In this document: positions 8,710 to 15,284 of the stretch, piece after piece
Layout of the letters: every line of letters begins with the position of its first letter
Position numbering within the stretch: the first letter of the stretch is position 1
Assembly: GCF_041154675.1 (NCBI RefSeq)
Contig: NZ_AP031322.1
Span: 186,001 to 250,000, forward strand
Reading direction: 5' to 3'
Length of the DNA stretch: 64,000 nucleotides
DNA from: Sulfurisphaera javensis
GTDB taxonomy: Archaea; Thermoproteota; Thermoprotei_A; Sulfolobales; Sulfolobaceae
Made by a program: the position numbers and the translations under genes
The notes under the pieces: generated by a model
Told to the model about the DNA's origin: nothing
Database searches by the model: none
Seen by the model: only the letters and a program-made list of their open reading frames with translations

Positions 8710-8957
8710 ATTGTAGATTCGTATTTAGTGAAAAGAAGAGAAGACTTTTAGAGAAAAGACTTATTCAAGAAATAATACCTCTTTTAGAATATAGGAACAT
8801 TTCCTTTATAAAATTCTGTGATATTTTAAATTATGTTTGTCGTAATCCAGACAAATATTCATGCTTACAATGTTATGATAGTAATTTAATGGAATATATT
8901 ACTAACGTTTGTGCAACAAACTGTGAAAATAAAAGTAGGAAGAGTTTTTTGTTTTAA
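8682..8957 (+). CDS. Small Cys-rich protein of unknown function
   Basis: From ATG 8682 (MDSLNDYKIDC...) 91 residues; an alternative GTG/ATG-region start at 8667 adds five. Seven to eight Cys residues, including CRNPDKYSCLQC and CATNC, suggest a metal site or disulfides. The middle (EKKRRLLEKRLIQEIIPLLEY) is a basic amphipathic helix. No family recognised. It overlaps the broken gene before it and the short frame after it, so it is part of the same string. Confidence 0.45.
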   Translation: MDSLNDYKIDCRFVFSEKKRRLLEKRLIQEIIPLLEYRNISFIKFCDILNYVCRNPDKYSCLQCYDSNLMEYITNVCATNCENKSRKSFLF

Positions 8958-9075
8958 AATTCAAGATATTCATTTTAATATAATAGCGGAAAGTGATAGA
9001 GAACCAATTATAGTTACTTTTTATATAATTTCTGATCCAAAAGATTTTAGAAATAAGTGCAACATAGAATTCTAA
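8923..9075 (+). CDS. Possible 50-residue beta-rich protein or gene fragment
   Basis: GTG start at 8923 inside the preceding frame; ends with TAA at 9073-9075. The product (VKIKVGRVFCFKIQDIHFNII... to ...ISDPKDFRNKCNIEF) alternates hydrophobic and polar residues like the proteins at 8072 and 8295, and may be a remnant of a paralogue. It is too short for firm support. Confidence 0.3.
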   Translation: MKIKVGRVFCFKIQDIHFNIIAESDREPIIVTFYIISDPKDFRNKCNIEF

Positions 9076-9131
9076 CTTCTATCTGAAAAAAGAAAACGTG
9101 CGTTTAGAGCTAGAATTAACACAAATTGTTC

Positions 9132-9833
9132 TCATAGCAGTTCACTTATTTCTCCAAATTCTACTTCATTTCCCTTTTCGCAACCAGAATATGCTAATGA
9201 GGAAGAGAAAACATAATCCTCGCCCTTGTAAAGTTTATAATATTCTTCCGGTATATTCTTAGCCTTTATGTACTCCACGTTATAGTAATTAAAATAGTAA
9301 AGAGAGGATTTCCTACTTTCTCTATCTATGTAAAGAATGAAAAGGTTTAAGGCTGACCTTGTGAATTTTTTAAGATCTTTTACACCCTCTATTCCTTTTG
9401 CAGATATATATTTGGCAACAAGCTCAGAATCCACCATCATTTTGGGATTTATGTTAAGATATTTGCCTAATTCTTGCTTATCAACACTACCATTATGGGC
9501 TAAAAAGAAAATTTCTTTTTCATTACTCTCTAAATAAGGGTGAGAAAGAAATGAAGCAACTAACGATTTATCACTTGCCAATCTTGCGTGAATTATAACT
9601 TTAAATTCTCCATAAAGGGGATCTAACAAGTTGAATAAAATTTCACTTTCATTAAATATTGGATTTCCACTACGATAATGAATTAGCTTTTCCCCATTAT
9701 AAGCTACTAATCCCCATCCATCTTTATGAACGTCATGAGTTATTGGATCATCTTTTGCAGAGTTTATTAAACAAGAAGCTAGTTTTTTCAGTTTTTCTTT
9801 ATCCTTCCCAACGTAAGCTAACATTCTGCACAT
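9132..9833 (-). CDS. Class II glutamine amidotransferase (YafJ/DUF3-like)
   Basis: 233 residues. Cys2 directly after the initiator Met (MCRMLAYVG) is the Ntn nucleophile once Met is removed. The conserved HKDGWGLVAYNG block, HARLASD near residue 84 and LAHNGS near residue 111 match stand-alone GATase II proteins of the EgtC/YafJ type. It lacks any synthetase domain, so the ammonia acceptor or true substrate is unknown. Possibly an amide or gamma-glutamyl hydrolase. Monocistronic; it diverges from the small membrane-protein gene at 9866. Confidence 0.85.
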   Translation of the reverse strand: MCRMLAYVGKDKEKLKKLASCLINSAKDDPITHDVHKDGWGLVAYNGEKLIHYRSGNPIFNESEILFNLLDPLYGEFKVIIHARLASDKSLVASFLSHPYLESNEKEIFFLAHNGSVDKQELGKYLNINPKMMVDSELVAKYISAKGIEGVKDLKKFTRSALNLFILYIDRESRKSSLYYFNYYNVEYIKAKNIPEEYYKLYKGEDYVFSSSLAYSGCEKGNEVEFGEISELL

Positions 9834-9865
9834 ATTTTTATATTAGCTTTTTAGATTAAAATAAT

Positions 9866-9985
9866 ATGAGTAACGAAAATGACAAGGAGGATTGGAGTAT
9901 AACAATTCTTTTAGCTGAAATAGGATTATTAATTGGTATAATTCTAGTACTGTTAAAAATATTACCAGCATTAGCCCACACATAA
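9866..9985 (+). CDS. 39-residue single-helix membrane protein
   Basis: ATG at 9866, TAA at 9983-9985. The product begins MSNENDKEDWSIT and then has one hydrophobic helix (ILLAEIGLLIGIILVLLKIL) with a short tail. It ends 2 nt before the start of the LOG-like gene, so the two are probably co-transcribed. Function unknown. Evidence is the strong topology of the peptide and the tight spacing. Confidence 0.5.
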   Translation: MSNENDKEDWSITILLAEIGLLIGIILVLLKILPALAHT

Positions 9986-9987
9986 TT

Positions 9988-10515
9988 ATGCAAATCGGAA
10001 TAGCTGCACATAGCGGGAATGTTTCTCAAGATCTTGTTAAGAAAGCAGAAAGGTTTATTGAAAAAATTTCTGAATGTAAAGATGTAAGACTTCTTTTAGG
10101 AGGATATTGGGGCTTAATGAAAGTTATTGTAGATAAAGCGCTTGAATTAAATTTGCCAGTTATTCTTTTACTTCCAATAGAAAGGGAGGAGGTTGAAATC
10201 CCTGAAAAAGTAGTAAAAGTTTACACGGGTTGTGAATTTAGATGTAGATCGGTAATGTTGGTAAGATCTTCAGATGTTTTAGTTAGTTTAGGTGGTGGGG
10301 TTGGTACAGAAATTGAAATGTTTATGGCTTACGCAATGGGTAGGCCTGTTTATTCTCTAATAAATACTGGGTTATCAACTGATTTATTAAGGTCTTCATT
10401 CCCAGAATATTTTGATGATAGGAAAGTTATTAAGATAAAATATTTTGATGACCCAGAAAAATTAGCTATTGCAGTCTGTGAGGAAAGAGAAAAAATAAAA
10501 ACTGAATTTGGATGA
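9988..10515 (+). CDS. LOG/TIGR00725-like Rossmann protein
   Basis: 175 residues. Features are MQIGIAAHSGNVS at the N-terminus, LLLGGYWGLMKVIVDKAL (residues ~35-52) and SLGGGVGTEIEMFMAYAMGRPV (~95-116), matching the nucleotide-binding LOG/lysine-decarboxylase-like superfamily (SLOG). True LOG cytokinin-activating enzymes carry PGGxGTxxE; here the motif is LGGGVGTEIE with the catalytic-type Glu kept. Likely binds or hydrolyses a nucleotide; the precise substrate is unknown. Overlaps nothing; follows the 39-residue membrane protein by 2 nt. Confidence 0.75.
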   Translation: MQIGIAAHSGNVSQDLVKKAERFIEKISECKDVRLLLGGYWGLMKVIVDKALELNLPVILLLPIEREEVEIPEKVVKVYTGCEFRCRSVMLVRSSDVLVSLGGGVGTEIEMFMAYAMGRPVYSLINTGLSTDLLRSSFPEYFDDRKVIKIKYFDDPEKLAIAVCEEREKIKTEFG

Positions 10516-10528
10516 ACTTTCAAAGAAG

Positions 10529-11344
10529 TTAAAATTCACAGTAATACGTTTCAACACCTTTAACATCTACTCTTTCGGAGTAAACATAACCGCCATCTTT
10601 TTCTTCATTTGCAGTAGTAATGTATAAAGTCTTTAAATCTGAATCTCCAAAAGTAACTGAAGTCACATGTGATGCTGGTAATCTTATTTCTTGTAGTATT
10701 TTTCCTTCAGTAACTCTTAATACTCTTCCTCCACCATATAATGCTACCCATAGCATTCCTTCAGAATCAATTGTCATTCCATCTGGTACTCCAGGATAGG
10801 ATGAAAGATCTATTACTGTTCTTCTATTACTTATCTCTCCTTTCTCTAAATCAAAATCAAAAACGAAAATTTTCTTTGTTGGTGAATCGATATAGTAAAA
10901 CTTCTTATTATCTAAACTCCAGGCTAATCCGTTAGAGATTGTAACGTTATCTAAGACTTTTCTGAACTTTAAGTTTAAATCAAGGACGAAAAGACCACCA
11001 GTGGGATATTTTTCTTCTAAATTCATTGTTCCTACCCAATATCTTCCTAAGGCGTCACATTTTCCGTCATTAAATCTATTTCTATCATCCCATTCTTTCA
11101 CTTCATAGAGAAGTTCTACCTTTCCTTCATTTACTATATAAAATCCTTTTCCTGCAGTTGCAATTAGTCCTCCTTTCTTTCTCGGTTGTATTGAGCTTAC
11201 ATAAGTATCAAATTTTATCACATTATGTTCATTTTCCTTAAGACTATGTATTTCTCCATTTAAAATGTCAACAAAATAAAGAGTATCTTTTACCCAAATA
11301 GGCCCTTCAAAAAGTCTACCCTTAAATTCTGTAACTCTTTTCAT
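10529..11344 (-). CDS. SMP-30/gluconolactonase family lactonase
   Basis: 271 residues forming a predicted six-bladed beta-propeller. Metal-site motifs are present: FEGPIW (Glu), [17 protein letters not shown] (Asn, Asp), ISNGLAW (Asn) and VPDGMTID (Asp). Members hydrolyse sugar lactones such as gluconolactone; in Sulfolobales this would fit the step after glucose dehydrogenase in the branched Entner-Doudoroff pathway, which is inference. Translationally coupled to the small upstream gene (4-nt overlap). Confidence 0.85.
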   Translation of the reverse strand: MKRVTEFKGRLFEGPIWVKDTLYFVDILNGEIHSLKENEHNVIKFDTYVSSIQPRKKGGLIATAGKGFYIVNEGKVELLYEVKEWDDRNRFNDGKCDALGRYWVGTMNLEEKYPTGGLFVLDLNLKFRKVLDNVTISNGLAWSLDNKKFYYIDSPTKKIFVFDFDLEKGEISNRRTVIDLSSYPGVPDGMTIDSEGMLWVALYGGGRVLRVTEGKILQEIRLPASHVTSVTFGDSDLKTLYITTANEEKDGGYVYSERVDVKGVETYYCEF

Positions 11345-11631
11345 GTGTTAATATCTCCAATCTCAATTATATTTCCTTCTTCATCTTCAAAAACAATCTT
11401 TCCTTCCTCAGTGATTACGATATAACCTATTTTATTATTGCATTTGTAAGGAAGTGCGAGTAAAGCCTTACTCTTAACTTGATTAGTAGCAAAAACGGGT
11501 GTAAGAGAATCGTTGAATTCTAAAGCTAAGCAATTTGGTGCTTTTTGAAATATTAGGTTTAATAATTCATCAAGGAGTTTCTCGTATTCCTCTCCTATCT
11601 GTCTCATTCTTCTTAGATCCTCAAGGTTCAT
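11341..11631 (-). CDS. Small conserved-type protein upstream of the lactonase
   Basis: 96 residues: a helical N-terminal half ([23 protein letters not shown]) and a beta-rich C-terminal half ([21 protein letters not shown]). It shares a 4-nt start/stop overlap with the SMP-30 gene, so it is part of that operon and might be its partner. Not recognised; no catalytic motif visible. Confidence 0.6.
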   Translation of the reverse strand: MNLEDLRRMRQIGEEYEKLLDELLNLIFQKAPNCLALEFNDSLTPVFATNQVKSKALLALPYKCNNKIGYIVITEEGKIVFEDEEGNIIEIGDINT

Positions 11632-11776
11632 AAGAGTAAGTAAAGGTTTGCCAATAAATTTCTTATTCTAATCTACTGTGAAAATATTTTATTTAATAAA
11701 TTATCAATAAAATAATTAACTATAAAAATTTTACTCTTTACATATTTTATCTTCTTTAAAATTCCTTTAACAAGGT

Positions 11777-11832
11777 TTAACATATTTATTATGATAGTTT
11801 AAACATCTTGTAAATCAAGTTAAATATGTTAA
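11777..11832. promoter_or_regulatory. Inverted-repeat cluster upstream of the DUF2173 gene
   Basis: A perfect 12-bp inverted repeat, TTAACATATTTA (11777-11788) and TAAATATGTTAA (11821-11832), lies 44 bp centre to centre, about four helical turns. Inside it are the palindrome GTTTAAAC (11797-11804) and CTTG-N5-CAAG (11807-11819). The block ends 22 nt ahead of a TATA box at 11854-11863. The arrangement looks like a multi-site operator for a dimeric or looping regulator; the regulator is not known. Confidence 0.5.
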
Positions 11833-11853
11833 TAAAATGTTTTTCACAAAAAT

Positions 11854-11863
11854 CTTATATATA
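11854..11863 (+). promoter_or_regulatory. TATA box of the DUF2173 gene
   Basis: CTTATATATA, centred about 33 nt ahead of the ATG at 11892. Transcription would start near 11885, giving a leader of only some seven nt. Confidence 0.55.
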
Positions 11864-11891
11864 ACATAGATATAATAATAAGTAGATAAAT

Positions 11892-12236
11892 ATGTCAGTT
11901 TCTGAAAAGCTCGATAGGTTAATGAAACTAAAAGGAGCAATAGCAGCGGGAAGTTTTACTGCAGATGGTAAAGTAGTTGACTATAAAGGTCCATTAAGTA
12001 AAGAAATGGCAGAAATGGTAGCAATGATGTGTGCAGCAAATACACTAATGGCAAAAATGCAAGCAGAAGGTTTTACTAAATTTAGTGGGATGAAATGGAG
12101 TCCATTACATGGATGGGCCGTAGCTGCTGGAGATTATGCTGTCTGTGTTATGGGATATTATGGAGTTTTCGTAAAGCTATCAGAAGCAGACTTTAACGAA
12201 ATATTTAAAGTATTGGGAGAAGTAGCTCAATCTTAA
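11892..12236 (+). CDS. DUF2173 protein (roadblock/LC7-like)
   Basis: 114 residues. The pattern KLDRLMKLKGAIAAGSFTADGKVVDYKG and GYYGVFVKLSEADFNEIFKVLGE fits DUF2173 (COG4831, roadblock/LC7-like small alpha/beta proteins). Such proteins occur next to sulfur-metabolism genes in several thermophiles; the function is unknown. Met- and Ala-rich middle (EMAEMVAMMCAANTLMAKM) carries one Cys; a second Cys is at YAVCVMG. The elaborate promoter and clean TATA box suggest strong or tightly controlled expression. Converges on the winged-helix regulator gene, 16 bp away. Confidence 0.75.
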   Translation: MSVSEKLDRLMKLKGAIAAGSFTADGKVVDYKGPLSKEMAEMVAMMCAANTLMAKMQAEGFTKFSGMKWSPLHGWAVAAGDYAVCVMGYYGVFVKLSEADFNEIFKVLGEVAQS

Positions 12237-12242
12237 AGAAAA

Positions 12243-12256
12243 TTTTTCTTTTTTAT
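12243..12256 (+). terminator. T-rich terminator after the DUF2173 gene
   Basis: Plus-strand stretch TTTTTCTTTTTTA directly after the DUF2173 stop, the usual form of archaeal terminators. It overlaps the last bases of the convergent regulator gene. Confidence 0.5.
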
Positions 12257-12846
12257 TCAATTTTATTTTTAACATATAATTTCTGCAAAATTTCACAATA
12301 ATGATTTAGTTTTATACCTTCAACTTTGCAGTTTACAGCTATTGCATACGGTATTCCTTTATCATTAAAAGAGATGATTCCTCTACAGTATGGGGTTATA
12401 TTTACTGATGGAAATGTTTTTAACAAATAGTGTGCTATCAATCTTTTCGTCTCTTCCGATAACTCATTTATAAATGGATATAAAAAACCAGCTAAAGAAA
12501 CAGGATAATTTAGGCATACGTTTTTAATATCTATTTTGTTATTTTCTATTAAATTACTTACATCTTTTAATAATGAATATACCTCACTAACATCTCCTTC
12601 ATAATTCCATATTTCTTTTAGCCTCTTTGCAATAATTTTCCTTACTCTTTCATCTTTATAATTCTTGAAGAGTACAGCTAAACCTTTTGGTGTTATGCTA
12701 AAATTCTTTTCACCTTTGCTTACATATCCTTCTTTACATAATTTCTTTAAAACTCTCCATGCTGTTGCTGAGGGTATTCCAAGTTCTTGAGAAAGTCTGT
12801 ATGATGATAGTGGACCTATTAGTGTTAATTTTGTTAATATTTTCAT
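12253..12846 (-). CDS. Winged-helix transcriptional regulator with Cys-containing C-terminal domain
   Basis: The longest frame begins at 13011, but I choose the ATG at 12846 (197 residues, MKILTKLTLIGPLSSY...). The first residues then open directly into a winged helix-turn-helix (SSYRLSQELGIPSATAWRVLKKLCKEGYVSKG), and an A/T-rich TATA-like sequence (TTTTTATTTTTA on the minus strand, about 12866-12877) lies some 26 nt upstream, as for a leaderless gene. The C-terminal domain holds four Cys (NVCLNYP, TPYCRG, VNCKVEG, NHYCEIL) that could sense redox or sulfur state; this is inference. It follows the NrfD-like gene on the same strand and is a natural candidate regulator of the sulfur locus. Confidence 0.7.
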   Translation of the reverse strand: MKILTKLTLIGPLSSYRLSQELGIPSATAWRVLKKLCKEGYVSKGEKNFSITPKGLAVLFKNYKDERVRKIIAKRLKEIWNYEGDVSEVYSLLKDVSNLIENNKIDIKNVCLNYPVSLAGFLYPFINELSEETKRLIAHYLLKTFPSVNITPYCRGIISFNDKGIPYAIAVNCKVEGIKLNHYCEILQKLYVKNKIE

Positions 12847-12898
12847 TTCTTTGATAGAACTTTTTGCGGAAAGTAAAAATAAAAAATGTAGTTTAAAA

Positions 12899-12913
12899 CG
12901 AGATATAATCTCG
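12899..12913. promoter_or_regulatory. 15-bp palindrome upstream of the regulator gene
   Basis: CGAGAT-ATA-ATCTCG, perfect 6-bp arms, lies 53 nt ahead of the preferred regulator start and upstream of its TATA-like sequence. It may be an operator, perhaps autoregulatory. If the regulator really started at 13011 this site would be coding. Confidence 0.4.
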
Positions 12914-13115
12914 ATCGCAGAGGGATCTATTTGTCTAACAGAGGAAAGTACGAGACTCTCCTTTATAAAAAATACTATAAAATCTGTGAATATGAAATAA
13001 CCTAATACCATTTATTATCATATTATATTTACTATATAGGTTTAAAAATTTTATTTATAATAACCCTTTCTTAATAATTATTAATATAATAGAAAAAATG
13101 AAAATAACTTAACTT

Positions 13116-14195
13116 TTAGCCTCTCCATCCGAAACTTCCTATTGGGATAGGCTGGTTACTAACAATCTGGAATGGCGTCATAGGGGCTACTTGGTATGCA
13201 TATTGACCAGCAAATAATATGTCTGCTCTAGTTAAATAAGCCGCAATTATTGCGAATATCGCTGCAACTAATACTGCATATTTAACTGCTGTAGGAAGGT
13301 CAGTAGGTTTAATTTCACCAATAGCCTTACTTGCCTCATTAGGAGGCTGTCTAAACATTATCCTTAACATTGGAGAAGCCACTAAGCTTCCTCCTCCAGC
13401 TATTAGAACTGATAAAACAGAGAGCGTTAAATCTAAGTAGAATGTAGTTTGAGATAATAAGTAATCATAAGCTACTTCATCAAATACGTAAATGAAGTTT
13501 ACAGTTGCGAGAAATAAGAACCATGACGCTAGTTCAGCAATTCCGGAATAAGCTATTAATTTTGCCATTAATCTTCTAGCCACGATTCCTTCATCACCCT
13601 TAGTTACAAAAGCTAGTACATATCCAATGCCTGCACCAACAAAAACTCCGCCTGCTAAGAATAGTAGAGGTAGGGCACCATTATTCCAAAAAGGAATTCC
13701 AGTAGTTGCAGCAAACTCGAAACCACTATAAGTTGTTGTAAATATTCCAAAAAGCATTCCTAAAACTGCAAATATTATTCTAGCTTTTCTAGCTATTCCT
13801 TGAGGTAATTTTAAGAATACAGAAAAAGTATAAAGTAAGGAGAATAACAGAAGTCCGGATACAAATATTATACCCCTAGCCATCCACGAATGAGAGAAGT
13901 TTATCAAAGCCTCAATAGGGGACGAAGTTGCAGCTAAAGGTCTTCCTAAATCATAAGCGAAGAAAGCAAATGCTAATATTGTTGCAACAAACACTGTAGG
14001 AGCGCCTTTTTTAGCCATACTTGGGTATTTTCCAGTAAGCTCTAATGCACCTATTATAGCCATTAACATACCTGCAACTTCTGTAAAGTACAATGCTAGT
14101 GCAACTTCTGTACCCCATAATGGATATTCATTAATTTGTTGAATAGGTGCTTGAATACCATACGGAGGTGGCGCTGGTGCTGTAAAGAGTCCCAT
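13116..14195 (-). CDS. NrfD/PsrC-family membrane anchor of a sulfur/polysulfide reductase-like complex
   Basis: 359 residues with about eight to nine hydrophobic helices. NrfD-family marks are FAYDLGRP (~residue 78), [28 protein letters not shown] (~170-198) and a late TRAD segment. Such subunits carry or bind quinone and anchor the exported molybdenum catalytic and iron-sulfur subunits. It lies on the minus strand, separate from the subunit genes at 15285-20447, yet has the same upstream 25-nt element at the same 37-nt distance, so it is very likely their anchor (SreC-like in Acidianus terms). No exported signal is needed. The winged-helix regulator follows 269 bp downstream. Confidence 0.85.
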   Translation of the reverse strand: MGLFTAPAPPPYGIQAPIQQINEYPLWGTEVALALYFTEVAGMLMAIIGALELTGKYPSMAKKGAPTVFVATILAFAFFAYDLGRPLAATSSPIEALINFSHSWMARGIIFVSGLLLFSLLYTFSVFLKLPQGIARKARIIFAVLGMLFGIFTTTYSGFEFAATTGIPFWNNGALPLLFLAGGVFVGAGIGYVLAFVTKGDEGIVARRLMAKLIAYSGIAELASWFLFLATVNFIYVFDEVAYDYLLSQTTFYLDLTLSVLSVLIAGGGSLVASPMLRIMFRQPPNEASKAIGEIKPTDLPTAVKYAVLVAAIFAIIAAYLTRADILFAGQYAYQVAPMTPFQIVSNQPIPIGSFGWRG

Positions 14196-14232
14196 TTCTA
14201 TTCATTTGCACATTAATTAATTATTTAAATAA

Positions 14233-14257
14233 ACATTCACTTCAGTTTTGTAATATG
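14233..14257 (-). promoter_or_regulatory. Conserved sulfur-locus promoter element, anchor-gene copy
   Basis: On the minus strand it reads CATATTAC, one variable base, AAACTGAAGTGAA, one variable base, GT. The same 25-nt block (23 identical) lies ahead of the catalytic subunit gene at 15223-15247. In both cases exactly 37 nt separate it from the ATG, and a TATA-like A/T tract containing AAATAATTAATTAAT follows. This is where an activator or repressor adjacent to the BRE/TATA would bind. Confidence 0.75.
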
Positions 14258-14259
14258 AA

Positions 14260-14273
14260 TAGTTATACATATT
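14260..14273 (+). repeat. TAGTTATACATATT repeat, copy 1
   Basis: Fourteen bases repeated exactly and in the same orientation at 15215-15228. This copy lies between the anchor-gene element and the TPR gene start and could act on the TPR promoter. Confidence 0.5.
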
Positions 14274-14312
14274 TAGCTATCTTTTTAACCTTTCATTAGA
14301 AAAATAAAATAT

Positions 14313-15203
14313 GTGAATATTGACGAATTAATAGATCAAGGAAAATATGAAGAAGCACTAAAACAATTGAAAGGAGATGATGAAGATACTAAGCTCTTTA
14401 GAGGGTATTTGCTCTATAAACTTAATAAATGTGATGAGGCTATAAAAGAAATACAGAACGTAGATAAATTAGAATCTTATTACATTAGGTTTGAATGTTA
14501 TAATTTATTAGGCAAAGAGGATGAAGCAGTAAAGTCATTAGAAGAAGGAATAACCAAGTTTCCCTATAGTCATATTCTTTATTTTATGTTGGCTAAACAT
14601 TATTTTGATAAAAATCAATTAAATAAAGCTTTAGAGTCTATAGATAAAGCTCTTGATATCCTTCCTATAAGTTATGATTACAAATTTCTAAAGGCTAAAA
14701 TACTTTTCCAAATGGGTAATTATGATGATGCTATAACTTATCTTAATGATGTTATTTCATTAAATCCGAAAAACTTGGAGGCAAGGGTAATGAAAGCTAT
14801 GTGTTATTATAATGTTGGTTTAAAAATGGATGCTCTCTCAGAGATAAATAAGGCTTTAGATATAGATAAAAATAATGCAAATCTACATTTTCTTAAGGGT
14901 AAAATTTATTTCGAAACTGGATTTTATAAATTAGCCTTAGCTGAGTTTAAGATAGCTTTAAGATTAAATCCTTCGCCAGATATGTATTACCACGTTGCCT
15001 TATCATATTATATGCTAGGACTTCATAGAGATGCTGATATGTTTATAGATAAGGCTATAGGCATAGAAGAAAGAGGAAGATATTATTCTCTTAAAGCTAG
15101 AATAATTAAGGAATTAGGAGATATAGCAAGAGCAAAAGAGTTTGCCAATAAAGCAATAAGCTTAGATCCAGATACGAGAAAAGAACTAGAAGATTTATTA
15201 TAG
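14313..15203 (+). CDS. TPR-repeat protein
   Basis: 296 residues, GTG start at 14313 (an ATG two bases earlier is out of frame and hits a stop at once). Made of about eight tetratricopeptide repeats; clear units are at YSHILYFMLAKHYFDKNQLNKALESIDKALDILP and NLHFLKGKIYFETGFYKLALAEFKIALRLNP. No signal peptide or catalytic domain. TPR proteins act as scaffolds. It sits between the anchor and catalytic subunit genes, so a role in assembling or regulating that complex is plausible but unproven. It ends 81 bp before the molybdoenzyme gene. Confidence 0.85.
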   Translation: MNIDELIDQGKYEEALKQLKGDDEDTKLFRGYLLYKLNKCDEAIKEIQNVDKLESYYIRFECYNLLGKEDEAVKSLEEGITKFPYSHILYFMLAKHYFDKNQLNKALESIDKALDILPISYDYKFLKAKILFQMGNYDDAITYLNDVISLNPKNLEARVMKAMCYYNVGLKMDALSEINKALDIDKNNANLHFLKGKIYFETGFYKLALAEFKIALRLNPSPDMYYHVALSYYMLGLHRDADMFIDKAIGIEERGRYYSLKARIIKELGDIARAKEFANKAISLDPDTRKELEDLL

Positions 15204-15214
15204 TTTTTTATTTC

Positions 15215-15228
15215 TAGTTATACATATT
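15215..15228 (+). repeat. TAGTTATACATATT repeat, copy 2
   Basis: Exact same-orientation match to 14260-14273. This copy overlaps the first bases of the conserved promoter element of the catalytic subunit gene. Confidence 0.5.
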
Positions 15229-15247
15229 ACTAAACTGAAGTGAAGGT
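15223..15247 (+). promoter_or_regulatory. Conserved sulfur-locus promoter element, catalytic-subunit copy
   Basis: CATATTAC, one variable base, AAACTGAAGTGAA, one variable base, GT, matching the minus-strand copy at 14233-14257. It is followed by the TATA-like GTATAAATAATT (15246-15257) and, 37 nt after its end, by the ATG at 15285. TATA spacing predicts a start of transcription near 15277 and a leader of about eight nt. Confidence 0.75.
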
Positions 15248-15284
15248 ATAAATAATTAATTAATTTAACAACATTTCGATAGGA

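Noticed and set aside
8923-9075. Treating this frame as a firmly real gene
   Set aside because: Only 50 residues, GTG start inside another frame and no upstream signal; kept at low confidence.
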